Assembly (NCBI RefSeq): GCF_027943255.1 | Contig: NC_072897.1 | Span: 42,940,044-43,004,043, forward strand | DNA length: 64,000 nucleotides | DNA from: Anastrepha obliqua | Taxonomy: Eukaryota > Arthropoda > Insecta > Diptera > Tephritidae | Direction of reading: 5' to 3' | Shown: positions 22,585-33,798 of the stretch, piece after piece | Numbering within the stretch: position 1 is the stretch's first letter | Layout of the letters: each line of letters opens with the position of its first letter | Made by a program: the position numbers and the translations under genes | Notes under the pieces: generated by a model | Database searches by the model: none | Seen by the model: the letters and a program-made list of their open reading frames with translations, nothing else | Told to the model about the DNA's origin: nothing

Positions 22585-23152
22585 CCAAAGTAGAATCTCT
22601 CTTGCCAACAAGTGCTACTCTTGACTAAGTAGGCAATTGAGTAGTAAAGTCCTCTCTCGACGAACAAAACCAACACTCTACAATACTCTCATTATGCCCG
22701 ACCTAACGTATGGCGCAGAAGCGTGGACGATGACAACATCCGATGAAGCGACGCTTGGAGTGTTTGAGAGAAAGATTCTGCGTAAGATTTTTGGACCTTT
22801 TTACGTTGGCAACGGCGAATATCGCAGGCGATGGAACTATGAGCTGTATAAGCTTTACGACGACATAGACATAGCGCAGCGAATAAAGATTCAGCGGCTA
22901 TGTTGGCTGGGTCATGACGTCCGACTCGATACAAACGCTCCGGCTCTGAAAGTATTCGATGCGGTACCAGCTGGTGGTAGTAGAGGAAGAGGAAGGCCTT
23001 CTCTGCGTTGGAAAGATCAGGTGGATAAGGACTTCGCTTCACTTGGTGTGTCCAATTGGCGCCGGTTAGCACGAGAAGGAAACGACTGGGGCGCTTTGTT
23101 AATCCCGGCCAAAATCGCGTAAGCGGCTATCGCGCCAATTAAGAAGAAGAAG
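22585..23152 (+). pseudogene. RTE LINE 3' fragment, duplicate 2
   Basis: Second member of the tandem pair, with the same C-terminal ORF piece and (AAG)n tail as duplicate 1. It differs by a few substitutions, such as Asp to Tyr in RRRWNYELYKL and Ile to Leu in the HDVRLD segment. Confidence 0.85.
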
Positions 23153-23617
23153 AAGACACAGGTAATTCAAATAAATTTTTATAAATAGAAAGTGTTGCAA
23201 AAAAAAACTTTTATAATTTTTATTATTTCTATTCCTTTAATACGTATTGTAATGTACTACTTCTCCTTACTGATTTTTACACTTGTTTTACATAATTGTT
23301 TAACAATAATTTAAATATTTTGTTTTATTAAAATATATGAGTTATAAGTTTGTGTTTACATATTTTAAGACCGTTAGGTATTTAAAATGGAATAAAATAA
23401 TTTTAAATTTGATAATTTTTAAATTTAACTTTTTTTTCACACCGTATTTAAAAATAAATGATATTAAAATATACTCTTTTTAAATCTTTACAAAATTTTT
23501 TGTATTTGTCCAAATTTTTGCAACTTAATTTTAGAAATGTAACAGTCATCGATTTTTGGTCCATAAAACTCCTCGATTTTTCATAGTGCGGGGTACAGGA
23601 AACTCATTTCGTACTGT

Positions 23618-25127
23618 CGAATGCAGCTTTGAAGGTGACGAAGAGATGTCGTGTGTCGATTCTCCTTTCATGGGTATTTTCCAAGATTTGGAGTATTGTG
23701 AATATTTGGACGATGGTAGACTTTTAGCAGTTAGTTGACGGTGGGTTTCAGCCTTTCACACAATACGCTCACTAGAACCTTATAGGTGATATTAAGGAGA
23801 CTTATTCCACGTTAATAGGCACAGATTGCAGGATCGCCCTTCTTATAGATTGGGCAGAGCACACTTAAATTCCAATCGCCAAACATGCTTTCATCCGACC
23901 ATATTTTGCATAGAAGCTGATGCCTGCACTTCACCAGCTCCTTGCTACCATGTTTGAATAGCTCAGCCGGCAGTCCGTCGGCGCCCGTGGCTTTGTTGTT
24001 CTTTAGCCGCGTTATCGCTATTCTCACCGCGTCATGATCGGGTATGGTCGCGACAATTCCGTCATCAACGGATGGGGTATCGCGATCTTCACATTCTCTT
24101 TGACATGCGCAGCTGTCACTGTGTAACTGGTTCGAGATGTGTTGCTTCCATAATTTAAGATTGCTCTGTACGTCAGTCACCTGATCGCCGTCTTTGTTCT
24201 TACAAGAAAACGCCCCGGTCTTATAACCTTCTGTAAGCCACCGAACTTTCTGGTAGAATTTTCGGGCGTTGTTCCTATTCAGTATCTCCTCGCACTCAAG
24301 TATTTCGGCCTCTCGTATTTTTTTCAGGATAGTGCGTCTCTTTTCCTTTCTTACCTCTCTGTAGCGATCCCACATGGCTCGCGTTGCGCCCGATCGCAGC
24401 GTGGCTCTATAGGCATCATCGTTTCTTTCAGCGGCAGCATGACATTCCTCGTCGCACCAATCGTTTTTCGGGCTCGCCAGAATCCGACTTGTTCTTCGGC
24501 GGTACGTAGAAAACGAGAAATGTTGCTCCATTGCTCGTGCATGCCTGTTTTTTGGGCAGTACTCTCTGAGAGCAGAAGTGAGAGTCGAGTGGCGAATCTT
24601 TTGGCTGTCTGTTGGGATTGAGTCCTCGGATCGTACGTACATCTAATACACCAGAAGCGTCTATTCGATCTATCAGAACATGATCGGTCTGTTTTCGGGT
24701 TTTCCGATCAGGCGACAGCCACACTGCTTGTTGTATTTTCTTATGCTGGAATCCGGTGCTGCGGACTACCCAGTTTGGGGCCCCGCGAAGTCGACCAACC
24801 TCTGTCCGTTACCGGATGTTTCGTTGTGCAGGCTGAATTTTCCGACTGTGGGGCCGAAAATTCTGTCCTTCCCCACACTGGCGTTGAAGTCTCCAAGCAC
24901 GATTTTATGTCGTTGCGGGACAATGCTATGAAAAAAATAGGAACGTTTCATGAGCTCATAGAACGATTATTTGGTCGCATCGTCCGTATCTTCCGTCGGG
25001 GCGTGGGACAAATGAGCGGGATGTTAAAAAAACGGGTTTTGATGCGGATTATTGCGAGACGCTCATCCACCGTCGTGCATTGCATCTCTTGGAAGGCAGT
25101 GATGATAGCCTTTGCTCTCACGAGGAC
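23618..25127 (-). pseudogene. RTE LINE remnant 1 (central and 5' part)
   Basis: Minus-strand RTE sequence with an open part at 24642-23812 covering the linker and the first RT motifs (NARKFYQKVRWLTEGYKTG, LKNNKATGADGLPAELFKHG, WNLSVLCPIYKKGD). The endonuclease region at 24650-25127 is recognisable in several frames (VLGDFNASVGKD). The RT core is deleted relative to 39323-42316, and the copy ends within the endonuclease at 25127, where mitochondrial-type sequence begins. A head-to-head arrangement with the + strand fragments is evident. Confidence 0.8.
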
Positions 25128-25129
25128 AG

Positions 25130-25378
25130 AAAGTGTATTAATATAACTTACAAAAATAATTTCCAAAATTATATCCTTATAATAAAAACCTGCTAAAAAC
25201 GATATTCCATATAAAGCTAATGTTGTTAACCAATTCTAAACCCCCCATTAAACGAATATCTTGAGAATTATTTATATAATGATTATAGCCCCGCCACACG
25301 CAAATAATAGAGCCTTAAATGGAGCATGACTTATTAAATGGAAAAACGCTAATTTATAAAACCATATAGATAAAATTG
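25130..25378 (-). pseudogene. nad5: NUMT: mitochondrial nad5, internal part
   Basis: On the minus strand, read with insect mitochondrial codons, it gives the nad5 segment KLAFFHLISHAPFKALLF, then NNSQDIRLMGGLE, then FLAGFYYKDIILEI. Base composition is the AT-rich mitochondrial type. ND5 is a membrane subunit of respiratory complex I; a nuclear copy cannot be expressed, and the sequence is frame-broken. It abuts the RTE remnant at about 25128. Confidence 0.75.
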
Positions 25379-25381
25379 AGT

Positions 25382-25557
25382 GAAGTCCGCAGGGCAGCCG
25401 CCGCAGAAGAAGACCGTCAAAAATATGCAGACGGATTTTAGAGATCAAGTTCGAAAATACGAATAAAAAATGGAACGAAATTAAATTACTGGCGCAAAAT
25501 CGCGACCAATGGAAACTATTTGTTGAAGCCCTATGTTCCATAAAAGAATAAAAGGGT
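25382..25557 (+). other. Short coding-like fragment, possible LINE tail
   Basis: On + it reads KKWNEIKLLAQNRDQWKLFV followed by EALCSIKE and a stop, which resembles the C-terminus of some RTE/jockey-type ORFs. It separates the two nad5 pieces. Identity uncertain. Confidence 0.3.
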
Positions 25558-25599
25558 CAAATATAGTACATATATATTACATAGATAATATTCTTATTA

Positions 25600-25890
25600 T
25601 TATTCAACCCAATCGACTTAAAGTAAATATAGCAACAATTTTCTTCAAATCAATTTGAAAATTAACCCCTAATTCACCCATAAATATTGTTAACCCAGAC
25701 ATCTAATATCATTCTACAAGAGGTAACTCTAACAACTTCTCATTCAAGAAAAATACAAAGGTCCTCAACTAATATTAATAATCTAAACATAAAAATAAAA
25801 TAATTCTAAATGCAATTAAAATCAAAAATCCAATTCTACAAATAGACAAATACCATATACTATGTAAATATAACGCTTAAGCAGTTCTAA
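25600..25890 (-). pseudogene. nad5: NUMT: mitochondrial nad5, N-terminal part
   Basis: The minus strand near 25735-25870 gives, with frame changes, a nad5-like N-terminus: ICSIGFLILIAFSIILFLC, then FLEWEVVS. The piece lies upstream (on the minus strand) of the 25130-25378 part, so the two are colinear with nad5 but lack the intervening region. Sequence up to 25945 may also be mitochondrial. Confidence 0.6.
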
Positions 25891-25949
25891 AAAAGGTAAT
25901 AAAGCTAAAGAAATTATGGTTAGTCAAGACCAACTAACAGAAATTTATT

Positions 25950-26721
25950 TATTTATAGCAGTTAGAAAAGTTTACAAAACTTAAAGCTAACTGTAAAAAG
26001 AAGATAGCTATGACTTCTACGATCTTAAGCTAGGTGTTTAAAATTAAGTAGTTAGTTAGTTTAAGGTTATACTAGATTTGATTAGATTAGATTTGTGGAG
26101 GATTGGACAAGTCCAAGCACTCAGTCAGTAGACCATTGTACTACACCAGAATAGAAATCAGTAGAAAGAATAGAGATAGGAAAGATAGAAGGTGGATGGT
26201 AAAAACGGATAGATTAGTTTGAGGTCACTCTTCCACAAATCTCTTGGATTCATTGATGGATTTTAAGAGATCCGAAAGAGGAAGAGTATGAACTTTGTCC
26301 ATACTCAGTGTATCGCAACCCAATATCCTAAGTCTGATTCTGGCAAATGCAGGACAGTTACAGAGAAAATGATCTGCAGTGTCGTCATTCTCAAGACAGG
26401 ATAGACATATCGGGCTGTCCACGACCCCCATGGTAGCCATATGCTGACCACAGACGTTGTGCCCTGTGATAACACCCACCAGTACTCTCAGGTCCTTTCT
26501 GCTGAGTTTTAGGAGAATGGTCGCTGTTTTCCTGTTTGGTTCTTTCACAAAGCACTTGGCTACTCTGCACGAATTCAACTCAGACCAACGACCTCTGCTA
26601 GTAGACCTCGTGAAGTCGTCAATCAATAGTTCAATCGATGTGGAATTGACACCTAAAAAGGGTTCAGGGCCTAGTGGCATACTTGCAAAGCCTTCATTTG
26701 CCAATTTATCTGCTAAAGTTT
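25950..26721 (-). pseudogene. 5'-truncated LINE, RNase H end and 3' UTR
   Basis: The open frame at 26704-26225 begins in the RNase H C-terminus (ADKLANEGF) and continues through LKLSRKDLRVLVGVITGHNV to a Cys/His knuckle CLSCLENDDTADHFLCNC, the usual end of RNase-H-bearing LINEs. A 3' UTR follows to about 25950. It is 5'-truncated at about 26721. It is not obviously the same family as the other LOA elements here. Confidence 0.7.
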
Positions 26722-26842
26722 ATACTATATTACATTGAATGTCTATTAATACGTTAAATTAATTTGTATTTTCTAAGTTCGGGTTGGAGAGGAGGTGAAG
26801 AATTTTTTCGTAGTTGTGTTACAGAAGAACAAGTATCAAGCA
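26722..26842. other. Short spacer
   Basis: No features beyond AT-rich sequence; it may be 3' UTR of the I-like LINE on the other side of mariner A. Confidence 0.3.
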
Positions 26843-26844
26843 TA

Positions 26845-27779
26845 ACTTCTGCTCAAATATGAACGAGACGGTATCAATAAAACGGTCCGTGGATGATATA
26901 TGGCAAAAATAAATTTTTTGTTTTTTGGTAGGACTGTTATAAGCTTACATGGCAAATTTCAGCGTGATATGTCACATAGTTTGTTTTCTGTGCTACTGTA
27001 AACAAGTCAAGCTCGAGTGTGTTCTTCGAATTTAACGATGGAAATTCAAGTTGAACAACGAATTTGTTTGAAATTTTGTTATTCCAACAAAATTTCGGCT
27101 TCAGACACCTTAAAAATGTTGCAGACAACCTATGGGGACTCTGCTCTATCGCGTGTACGTGTTTTCCAGTGATACAAATCGTTCAAAGAGGGCCGTACAT
27201 CAACCCAAAAAATCACGCCAAAGTCGCTCAAAAATTAAGGTTATGCTGATTGTTTTTTTCGATTACGAAGGTGTGGTGCACTCGGAGTTCCTTCCGCAAA
27301 GCCGATCGGTTAACGCTGAATATTATTTAGACGTTTTAAAGCGTTTGCGCGAGAACATTCTTCTTAAAAGGAAGGAATTGTGGGACAACAAGTCATGGTT
27401 CTTGCATCACGATAATGCACCAGCTCACACATCACGTCTTGTTCGCGATTATTTGAACAAAAAGAATGTTAATATCGTTCCGCAAGCACCGTATTCGCCT
27501 GATATGGCTCCATGTGACTTTTTCCTGTTTCCTAAGCTCAAGTTGCCGCTCCGTGGAAAACATTTTGAGACAATTGAAGTCATAAAGTCAAAATTCGAAG
27601 AACACACTCGAGCCTGACTTGTTTAGAGTAGCACAGAAAACAAACTATGTGACATATCACGCTGAAATTTGCCATGTAAGCTTATAACAGTCCTACCAAA
27701 ATACAAAAAAATTATTTTTGCCATATGTCATCCGCGGACCGTTTTATTGATACCGTCTCGTTCATATTTGAGCAGAAGC
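26845..27779 (+). mobile_element. mariner copy A (internally deleted)
   Basis: A 935-bp element between TA dinucleotides (26843-26844, 27780-27781). Inverted ends about 190 bp long start ACTTCTGCTCAAATATGAAC on the left; the right complement starts GCTTCTGCTCAAATATGAAC. The TIR is long enough to include the end of the transposase gene. Transposase start ATG at 27038. An internal deletion fuses the N-terminal helix-turn-helix part to the sequence before the second catalytic Asp. Confidence 0.9.
27038..27617 (+). pseudogene. mariner transposase, deleted (copy A)
   Basis: N-terminal DNA-binding part (MEIQVEQRICLKFCYSNKIS) is followed by a Trp-to-stop change near 27172. A deletion then joins FKEGRTS to PKKSRQSRSKIK and loses the first catalytic Asp region. 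The rest is open: FFDYEGVVHSEFLPQSR, second Asp in FLHHDNAPAHTS, third in YSPDMAPCDFFLFPKLK (D34D spacing by family), stop at 27617. A full mariner transposase is about 345 residues; about 130 are missing. Confidence 0.85.
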
Positions 27780-27999
27780 TATGTTCAGGGATAGCGTTCA
27801 GTTAGTCTGGCACATGGTGCATAATGGGTAGGTAATGGGGTCTATAAGGTATGTATTTGTGAGCTTGGTGTGGCCTAATCGTAATCTTAAAATTTTTGTT
27901 TGGTCCAATCTGGTAAGTGAATTTTGAGCTTTTTTAAGTCATAGCAGCTTATGTGTTGTTTTTGGTAAACTCGTTGATACCAATTAGAATCTTGTGATA

Positions 28000-30900
28000 T
28001 CAGGTTATGATGTTGTGCCTTTTAAGAAGTGGTGTGTACTTGTTAAGAAGTGGTTGATATATTTTATGCTGACGTTTTTGGTAGTAATGAGAGGAAGACC
28101 AGATGCTTCTCTGGCATCTCGGTCTGCTAGTTCATTACCGACAATTTCGGAGTGTCCCGGTATTCAGGCCAATTTAATATTAGGATTGTGTTTGATCAGG
28201 AGTGATCTTATATTGTAAGGGTATGTGTCGCAGTTGTTTATATTTAATATTGATTTGAGGAACGAAAGGGAATCCGAACATATTGTAAATGTTTCTCTTT
28301 TTTTAACTAGTGGCGATGATTTCTGCTGATAAAACAGAGATACAGGGTGGCAGAATGGCAGATTTGAGTATAATGGAGTCGGTGGTTATAGCGTAGGTAG
28401 AGACTTTGTTAATTTGTGAGTCGTCGGTGTAGATGAATGTATTAATTTTTAGGTTGTCTTTCATTTTAAGGAATTTTTGTTCGTATTCTCATTTAGGTGT
28501 TTTGGATTTAATACTGGTGCTGAGAGTAATGTTTATAAGGCTAGGAGGGAGCTTCCAGATTATTATTTTTTTGTGGATAAAAAGGATGATTGAAGAATGT
28601 GGTTTTTGAAATTGTTCTGTCTAGTAGCGAATGAATTTTTTTCTTCGTTTTTTGACCGTTAGAAATTTTTTTTTTTTAGTTTGGAAAGAGCTATGTCGTA
28701 CGAATGCAGTAATGTCTTAAAAAGTTTTGTTAATTGTAGTTCGTATCTGTTTTCTATGGTATGTATGTATGTTTGATTGTAGTAGTATGATTTTAATTGA
28801 GGTGGTGTGAAAGGCTCGAAGAGATGTACGTATAGCTGAATGAAGTTTAGTTTTAAGATTGTAAAGTATAGATTTCGGCGCATTTCCGCAAAGATATAAA
28901 CCGTAATCTATTTTTGAGGTTATGATTGCTCTAGTTTTGTTGAGTAGTGTATGAATGTTAGTGTTGAATTTTGTGCTAGCGAGGCATTTGATTGTCCAGT
29001 CTTTTTGACAGTGCAGTAGCCAGTTCGTTTATATGGCAATTCCATCTATAATTATTAGCAATCGTTATTCCTAATATTTTTAATTTCTTTACTGATGGTA
29101 TAATGAAATTTTTTGAGCATATATTTGTAGTGCAGTTACGTTTTCTACATATATGAATATGCTTACATTTACTTGGCATATGAATATGTTTACATTTACA
29201 GGAATCGACGATCCTTGTGGGATCCCATTGAAAAGTAGGTGCACGTTGGAGGCTTGGAGCCCGACACGAACTAGTATTGTTCGGTTTGTCATGAAATTAG
29301 CAACGTTATTGGTTATTCTAGGTTCAGTTTTCCACATTTGTAATTGATCGATTATTGCATGAACTCCAATCCTATCAAAGGCCTTCGAAAAATCGAGGTA
29401 GATGCTAGATGTGAGACTTTTTTTGAGAGGGATTCAGTTATAACATGGTCTGCGTATATCAGATAGTTCGCAACTGATTTCCCACTTTTAAATCCCAACT
29501 GGTGGGGGTGTATGTAATTGTTTTTGGTTACGAACCACCATCATCGTTTTGCAATGATTTTATCTAGTATTTTCGCTTTGCATTGATTGAGGGATATTGG
29601 TCGGTAAGACGTGATCAGTTTTGTTTTTATTAGGTTTTAATATTGGTATTATTAAGTTTGTTTTGTATAACTGGGGAATGTATCTATTCAGAATGTTATT
29701 AAAGTGTTGTGTAATACGATGTTTGGTTGTGTATGAGGCATTTTTGATCATTTGGTACGACATTCGATCATAACCTGGGGTGTTCCCTTTAGGGTGTGCA
29801 AAGCAGGTAGTGTTTCGATGTATGTGATGTCGGCTTCAATTTGTGTGGCCCGAAGGTGAAGGATTATAGTTTATAGGGTTATAGGATAGTTTGTTGTTGT
29901 TATTTTGTATTTGTTAGTTATGAATTCTTGTGAGAAAAATGAGTCGTGGGAAATTTGTGACCAGTGTTGTGCGAAAGCGTTAGCTATGCCAATTTTTGAT
30001 GTTATGTTTCGTCCTGTTAGAAAGTCTTTTGTGCAATGGATCGAGATGTTATTTGTGAGGCCACAGAATGTTCTAATTTTCGGTTTCGATTTCTGTTGTG
30101 AAAGTAGTTGTGGATTGCCCTTTACTTTATCCGAGTTCGTACTATATTCTATACGTTGATGTTAGGCCTTAAGTTTTGCCACGCCTGATTTTTTAAGTGT
30201 TTTAAGTCTGCTAACCTTTTATTCCACCAGGGTACAGCACGTTTCTGGAGGTTTAGTGTCGTTTATGGGATTGCTTTATGTGCGCTTTTTAATATTATTT
30301 TATTAAGTTGGCCGCTTCTTTATTGGAGATTGAGCTTGGAGAAATTTTGTTTGATAATTGAAGAGTGCAATTATTGTATGAGTTCCAATCTGCAAGTTTA
30401 AGTTTAAATTGTGGTTTTTTGAGGGTTCTTCCTATATTTTGAGGAAAGAGAGAGATAGCAATTGGGAAGAGGTCGCTCCCGTAGAGGTCATCTAATGTTT
30501 TCCATTGACAGTTGAGTGCAATGTTGTGAGAGCAAAGGAAGAGGTCTATGTGCGCGAATGTATTATGTGTGGTGAAGTGTGTTGACGAATTATCGTTAAG
30601 CAGAATAAGGTTGGATTGATCTATGAACTTCAATAAGGTGTTTCCTCTTTGGTTATTTTGGGTGGAGGGCCATTTTTGATGCCAAATGTAAAAATCGCCT
30701 TTTAAAAGAATGATAGAGTTTTGGAAATTTCGTAAAAAGTTGAGTCCATTTAAGTAGAAAGGTGTGCTTGGGGAGATATTAATTAAGTATATTAAAGGAA
30801 TTCTTATTTTCTTTATAGAATATATTTGTACTGATGAGATACTAAATTTGTTGCAGTTAATATTAATTTCTGAAAATGGTAGAGATCGATGTATTAATAA

Positions 30901-31110
30901 TGCTGCACCTCCGTATCTGTTTGTTGGGTTATTGGACACAATTTGGTAGTTAACAGCTGTGGGAAAGTATTTGGTGTTAAAGAGGTGTGTTTCTTGGAGA
31001 AATATGATTTGGGGAGAACATGTATTTAATATGAGAAGCAGTTCATTATAATTATTTCAATAACCTTTTATGTTCCACTGAATTATTTTGAGGGTCACAT
31101 TGGTAAGAGA
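28000..31110 (-). pseudogene. I-like LINE ORF2 remnant
   Basis: Domains in order: endonuclease 31110-30300 (RYGGAALLIHRSL; GDFYIWHQKWPS, where the expected GDFNA is altered; HIDLFLCSHNIALN; GSDLFPIAI in place of GSDH), linker, and RT in fragments (PIKPNKNKTD region near 29650; CGIPLKS-type GIPQGSSI near 29220; LKILGITIANNYRWNCHINE near 29080). RNase H comes last near 28100. Frames change often and the YADD box is not found intact. Confidence 0.6.
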
Positions 31111-31241
31111 GGAAGTAGTGTGTGGGATAAGTGAAGATAGGTGAAGGAGCTAAGTAAGTTTGTGTATGTGTACAAGTATAATAATGTGGCGTGTGAAGCT
31201 ACAAATAGTGAATGTCATATATCGAATGGATTGAAGTCTAT

Positions 31242-32658
31242 GGCACCTATTATGAGTTAGATGCGATCTTCGATATTCGTTGGTTGTCGAAGATCGAAAA
31301 TCGAATGTCAATTTGGTATTATGAGCGGTGCAGCCCTGCCGAAATTTTCGTTGAATACCGAATTTAGAGTCGAATGCAATTTTACTTTCGATTGTGTTGC
31401 GTATTGTGGGTAAACTTGTTAAAATGTAAGTTGTTTGCGATTATTTATGGTTTTATAGTAACAAAATAATAAATATATACTAATTTTGTTAATTTTATGC
31501 AGGTCGAAAGTCGTGAGTACCAAACAGCAATTAGAAAGGCTAGTTTCATTAATGGAAGAGAATCCACAATTCGCAAAAGGGATTTGCACCAAAGTTCAAG
31601 CAGCAAAAAAATGGGAGGAATTTACAACGGAGCTGAATTGCTTGGGACCACCAGTTAGAACGGCAGCAAAATGGATTAAGGTTAATAATGGTTTTTTTTT
31701 TTGTGATGTTTATAGAAATACATTTTTATTTTCCCTTGGCAGGTATGGGCTGAAATACGTAGAGGAACTAAAATACATATTTTTTTTCGAATGACGAATA
31801 ATTGAATAAAGAAAATTTATAACAAAAATAAAACAGAAACTGTGGCGTAAAGGTTTCTTCTTAATACTTTTTAGATTTTTCTATAATATTCAAGAGATTT
31901 CATCTCTTATGCTGTATTTGCTATAAAAATGTGCCTTTCTTTGTTGTAGATCAGCCTCTGTACTACTAAATTGTATCCATCCAAATATAATTTTCCAGGA
32001 CATCTATTATTTTCGATAGCACAATAGACACAGTGGTTTGAGCAAGTCCTAGCATACCTTCATTACCAATACTCAATTGGTACGATCCCTGATCATAAAA
32101 TCACAGAACTGTGGCTAGCTTTAAAATATTTGGAATGGATTTGGCTCGGGTGCACTGCTGCAACTGGTTTTCTGTACTGGACAGTAAGTTCATAAACGCC
32201 TATTTAGATAATCTAAAGTTCTTTAAAAAACTGTAAGGAAATTTCTGTAATATTAAGTACGTCAACACATTTTGAAAATACTAAACTTACTCAGTGGAAG
32301 CCATTTCAAGGGGGTTGGATGCGCCCCTCAGCTGTTTTCTACATCTAGCTAGTTCCACTAATCTTTCATCGACCGACGAATCGTCGAACCACAACTCCGT
32401 TGTACTCATTTTCACAAAAAATACTTTTTTTAACTTTTAAAATTGTTGTTAGCAAAGAATTTCAACACAATCGGTTTTTCTTTTATTTTGAGTTGCTGTA
32501 TCAGCTGAGAAAAATTATCTATTGTAAATGCGTCGAGCGATCGAAATTCACAATAGTCCTATTCTTCAACGAATGAGCACCATAATACCAAATGAAAATT
32601 CGTTCGATCAGCACTTTCGACTATAGTCGAAGATCGAATGTTGCTCATAATAAGGGCC
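31242..32658. mobile_element. PIF/Harbinger-type element, no transposase
   Basis: A 1417-bp element. The left end GGCACCTATTATGAG and the right end complement GGCCCTTATTATGAG form TIRs that continue imperfectly for about 90 bp (CGATCTTCGA, AATTTGGTATTATG). A 3-bp direct repeat TAT flanks it (31239-31241, 32659-32661). Inside on + lies a Myb/SANT-like ORF (31501-31680) as found in Harbinger elements. It sits in the I-like LINE. The 3-bp duplication and the Myb gene support PIF/Harbinger; the missing transposase makes it non-autonomous. Confidence 0.7.
31501..31680 (+). pseudogene. Harbinger Myb/SANT-like DNA-binding fragment
   Basis: Reads STKQQLERLVSLMEENPQFA, then AAKKWEEFTTELNCLGPPVR, TAAKWIKV, the trihelix-like domain seen in Harbinger accessory proteins and in zeste-type regulators. 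It may begin after a splice acceptor (TTTTATGCAG just upstream). The frame breaks down after 31690. Confidence 0.6.
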
Positions 32659-32661
32659 TAT

Positions 32662-33250
32662 GTCTTTGCTTTTGTTGTTATTTTGTTGATGGTTTTAATC
32701 TTGATGTTTGGATTGAGTTTTTTTAATTGGGATCGTATTATTTTAGGTATATTCTTTGGGAGTATTTTGATGTTCTGTTTTGGTTTGGTTATGATTTCGG
32801 AGTCCGAATCTGATTCGCTCATTTTGTCCAAGAGTTGTATGCTTGTGTTGGAGAATGTTGGTACAGGTGGAGCGTTGAAATTGTTTTGTGGGGATGTATG
32901 CGTTTGCTGGTTTGTTGTTATTTGGTTGTGAGTAGGCTGATTGTGGTGAAAAGTGATTTGAGAATGGTCTTCTTTACTAGCGTTGATTTAAAGCTGTAGC
33001 GTAAGTAGGATTACTGGGTGGATGTCTTTGATTGTACAGAGCTTCTGCCGTTTTGTTATCGACTTTTGATGTTACCTTAATTATCTGGATTTCTTTCTCC
33101 TTGATGAATATTGTGCATTTTTTCTCCAAGACCGAGTGATTTGGATTGGGATAATTATTTGACAAGCAATTTACACATTTCTTGTTTTGTTTGAACTGCT
33201 TGATGGTTTCGTCATTTAGATGGTTCTCAAGCCAGATTCTGGCAAATTAT
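32662..33250 (-). pseudogene. I-like LINE ORF1 remnant
   Basis: 33250-32977 reads RIWLENHLNDETIKQFK, a degenerate Cys motif CVNCL, then IKEKEIQIIKVTSKVDNKTA, a stretch usual near the end of ORF1 proteins of I-like elements. The remainder to 32662 is Asn/Gln/Lys-rich with stops. Truncated at about 33250, where LTR-type sequence begins. Confidence 0.5.
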
Positions 33251-33780
33251 TTTAATAGAATAAAATAAAACAAAATAAATTAAAATTGAATTTGATAAAC
33301 GAAAATTATTATTAAGTAGTTACTAGAAATATTGTATGAACTTTTAAATGATTGAAAATAATTAAATAAATATGTAAATGTAAATTATACAATATTTAAG
33401 CTTAATATTAAGTTATTTTCCTGTTCCTCGCTTTCGCTACATTCTTTACCTTTTTCTATTTACCTTCGATAATTGACTCTACTTCTACAGCTATACTTTT
33501 CGTTCTTCTTATGTCTATTTACCTTACTACTTACTCACCTATACTCTCTCTCTCTAACTCTCCACGTACTGTATCCATTTCCGCTATTTCTTTAATATTA
33601 GTTTTAAGCATAATATAAGGATAGAACGTAATAAAGAATTTCACTTTTGAATTGTTAAACGGACGAGTACGGTGTTATTTTTTACTTTCGCATCTACAAG
33701 CAGTATCAAATTAAATTCGCGCTTACCCCTAAGTAAAGTCTTAACATTTAGATATCTTTACAATTTAGTGAAAATTTTCA
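33250..33780 (+). repeat. Probable LTR, plus orientation
   Basis: An AT-rich segment ends exactly before a tRNA-Lys-type primer-binding site (33781), with a CA-3' end (AAAATTTTCA) and an AATAAA signal near 33630. The left edge is uncertain and is placed where the I-like LINE stops. No second copy found in the window. Confidence 0.5.
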
Positions 33781-33798
33781 TGGCGCCCGAGCAGAGAC
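33781..33798 (+). promoter_or_regulatory. Primer-binding site (tRNA-Lys type)
   Basis: TGGCGCCCGAGCAGAGAC directly abuts the LTR end. The TGGCGCCC core complements the 3' end of tRNA-Lys and is used by several gypsy lineages. It faces + whereas the adjacent gypsy ORFs read -. Confidence 0.7.

Larger units (their letters stand above)
21553..23617. repeat. 1032-bp tandem duplication of RTE-containing DNA
   Basis: Two adjacent copies start CCAAAGTAGAATCTCTCTTG at 21553 and 22585 and are nearly identical. Each copy holds the last about 560 bp of an RTE LINE on +, an AT-rich spacer, and then the first few bases (TACAGGAAACTCATTTCGTA) of an RTE piece on the minus strand. After the second copy that minus-strand RTE continues to 25127. 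Confidence 0.9.
27782..33250 (-). mobile_element. I-like LINE with RNase H, decayed
   Basis: Minus strand from ORF1 (about 33250-32660) to ORF2 (about 31110-27800). ORF2 starts with an APE endonuclease, IIQWNIKGY and IIFLQETHLF, then 30939-30295 open. RT thumb-type sequence follows at 29179-28976 (KCKHIHICRKRNCTT), and RNase H ends near 28080-28150 (IPGHSEIVGNELADRDA). ORF1 and ORF2 are separated by a Harbinger-type insertion (31242-32658), and mariner A lies at the 3' end. Numerous stops; inactive. Confidence 0.65.

Noticed and set aside
25382..25557. tRNA or other mitochondrial gene between the nad5 pieces
   Set aside because: Base composition and reading frame do not fit mitochondrial DNA; it resembles a LINE tail instead.
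32638..32931. Hydrophobic 97-codon ORF on +
   Set aside because: It is the antisense of the Asn/Gln/Lys-rich ORF1 remnant of the I-like LINE; the hydrophobicity follows from T-rich antisense.
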